This document shows, piece after piece, positions 63,755-64,000 of a stretch of DNA of 64,000 nt. The notes under the pieces are model-generated. The model saw nothing but the letters and a program-made list of their open reading frames with translations. It was not told the DNA's origin and ran no database searches. The translations under genes and the position numbers were made by a program. Source of the DNA: Phyllobacterium pellucidum (lineage in GTDB: Bacteria; Pseudomonadota; Alphaproteobacteria; Rhizobiales; Rhizobiaceae); NCBI RefSeq assembly GCF_013327855.1, contig NZ_JABUMX010000002.1, forward strand, positions 372,001 through 436,000. Reading direction: 5' to 3'. Position 1 is the first letter of the stretch. Each line of letters begins with the position of its first letter.

Positions 63755-64000
63755 ATGTCCAAATATACTGATCATCAGGGCCGCCCGCTTGTTGCGATTA
63801 CCGGCCTCGGCGTTGTTTCCTCGCTCGGTCAGGGCAAGGAGGAAAACTGGGCAGCGCTGACATCCGGTACGTCCGGCATCCACAGGATCACCCGTTTTCC
63901 CGTCGATGGACTGCGCACGCAGATCGCCGGCACCGTTGATTTCCTCGAAGAAAGCAACAAGGGCGCTGTCGCGCTGTCGCAGAATCTCGGTTCTCTCGCC
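63755..64000 (+). CDS. Beta-ketoacyl-ACP synthase, N-terminal part (cut by window end)
   Basis: 82 codons are visible, starting ATG 63755 after TAAGGA. It begins MSKYTDHQGRPLVAITGLGVVSSLGQGKEE..., the family N-terminus (fabF1XL-type). The active-site Cys lies outside the window. Start is 11 bp after the preceding stop, so the two ketosynthase genes are coupled. Confidence 0.88.
   Translation, partial: MSKYTDHQGRPLVAITGLGVVSSLGQGKEENWAALTSGTSGIHRITRFPVDGLRTQIAGTVDFLEESNKGAVALSQNLGSLA

Noticed and set aside
1..64000. tRNA, rRNA, CRISPR, insertion sequence or prophage
   Set aside because: No cloverleaf-type sequence, direct repeat-spacer array, transposase or integrase-like protein was seen by reading; I did not run a dedicated tRNA search, so a missed tRNA is possible.

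Overview
The window looks like a chromosomal segment of an alphaproteobacterium of the order Hyphomicrobiales (Rhizobiales), in or near Rhizobiaceae, Phyllobacteriaceae or Brucellaceae. Evidence for this: an acpXL gene for very-long-chain lipid A fatty acids at the right edge, a rhizobial/Brucella-type porin, a BA14K-family protein, a class II DAHP synthase, and the rhizobial gene order of the C-P lyase locus. No rRNA, tRNA, CRISPR array, insertion sequence or prophage was recognised. Base composition looks even, and most genes are ordinary chromosomal housekeeping genes.

Layout. 0-14.5 kb: an exporter-type ABC protein, a small toxin-antitoxin-like pair, NAD synthetase, diacylglycerol kinase, a GFA-family protein, NhaA, a SnoaL-like periplasmic protein, DAHP synthase, a monooxygenase-like small protein, an alpha/beta hydrolase, glutathione reductase, a DUF2059 protein, ribose-5-phosphate isomerase and phosphoglycolate phosphatase. 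14.6-21.3 kb: a BA14K protein, then a four-gene operon (circularly permuted ATP-grasp, alpha-E protein, transglutaminase-like protein, Anbu proteasome-like peptidase), then an L,D-transpeptidase. 21.5-25.3 kb: a DUF971 protein and a molybdenum cofactor group (moaA, an EamA transporter, mobA, mobB). 25.4-36.8 kb: a polar amino acid ABC importer, two GST-like proteins, a penicillin-acylase-like enzyme, a 3-hydroxyisobutyrate dehydrogenase-like enzyme, an Lrp regulator, a nuclease/GST/uracil-DNA glycosylase operon, a membrane histidine kinase and DoxX. 36.8-43.2 kb: divergent cobT/cobS, a DUF1289 protein, a retroviral-type aspartic protease, dusA, a DapA-like aldolase and a porin.

43.2-56.2 kb is a complete phosphonate utilisation locus. 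phnGHIJKL and an acetyltransferase gene are followed by phnC, phnD, phnE, phnE2, a DUF1045 gene, phnM and phnN, all on the minus strand, with phnF divergent. I find two Pho-box-like sequences (before phnG and before phnC), a PhnF-type operator between the phnG promoter and phnG, a terminator-like hairpin between phnD and phnE, and a strong terminator after phnN. The acetyltransferase gene carries an in-frame amber codon and possibly a frameshift. phnP is absent; the DUF1045 2H-phosphoesterase is a candidate for its step.

56.2-64 kb: a PNPOx-fold protein, 2-keto-3-deoxygluconate kinase, aldose epimerase, succinate-semialdehyde dehydrogenase, an AEC transporter, a histidine-phosphatase-like protein without its catalytic histidines, and the start of the lipid A very-long-chain fatty acid cluster (acpXL, a ketosynthase-like protein lacking the active-site Cys, and a second ketosynthase cut by the window end).

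The two most interesting systems are the Anbu/ATP-grasp/alpha-E/transglutaminase operon, whose substrate is unknown as far as I know, and the dually controlled phn locus with a decaying acetyltransferase gene.
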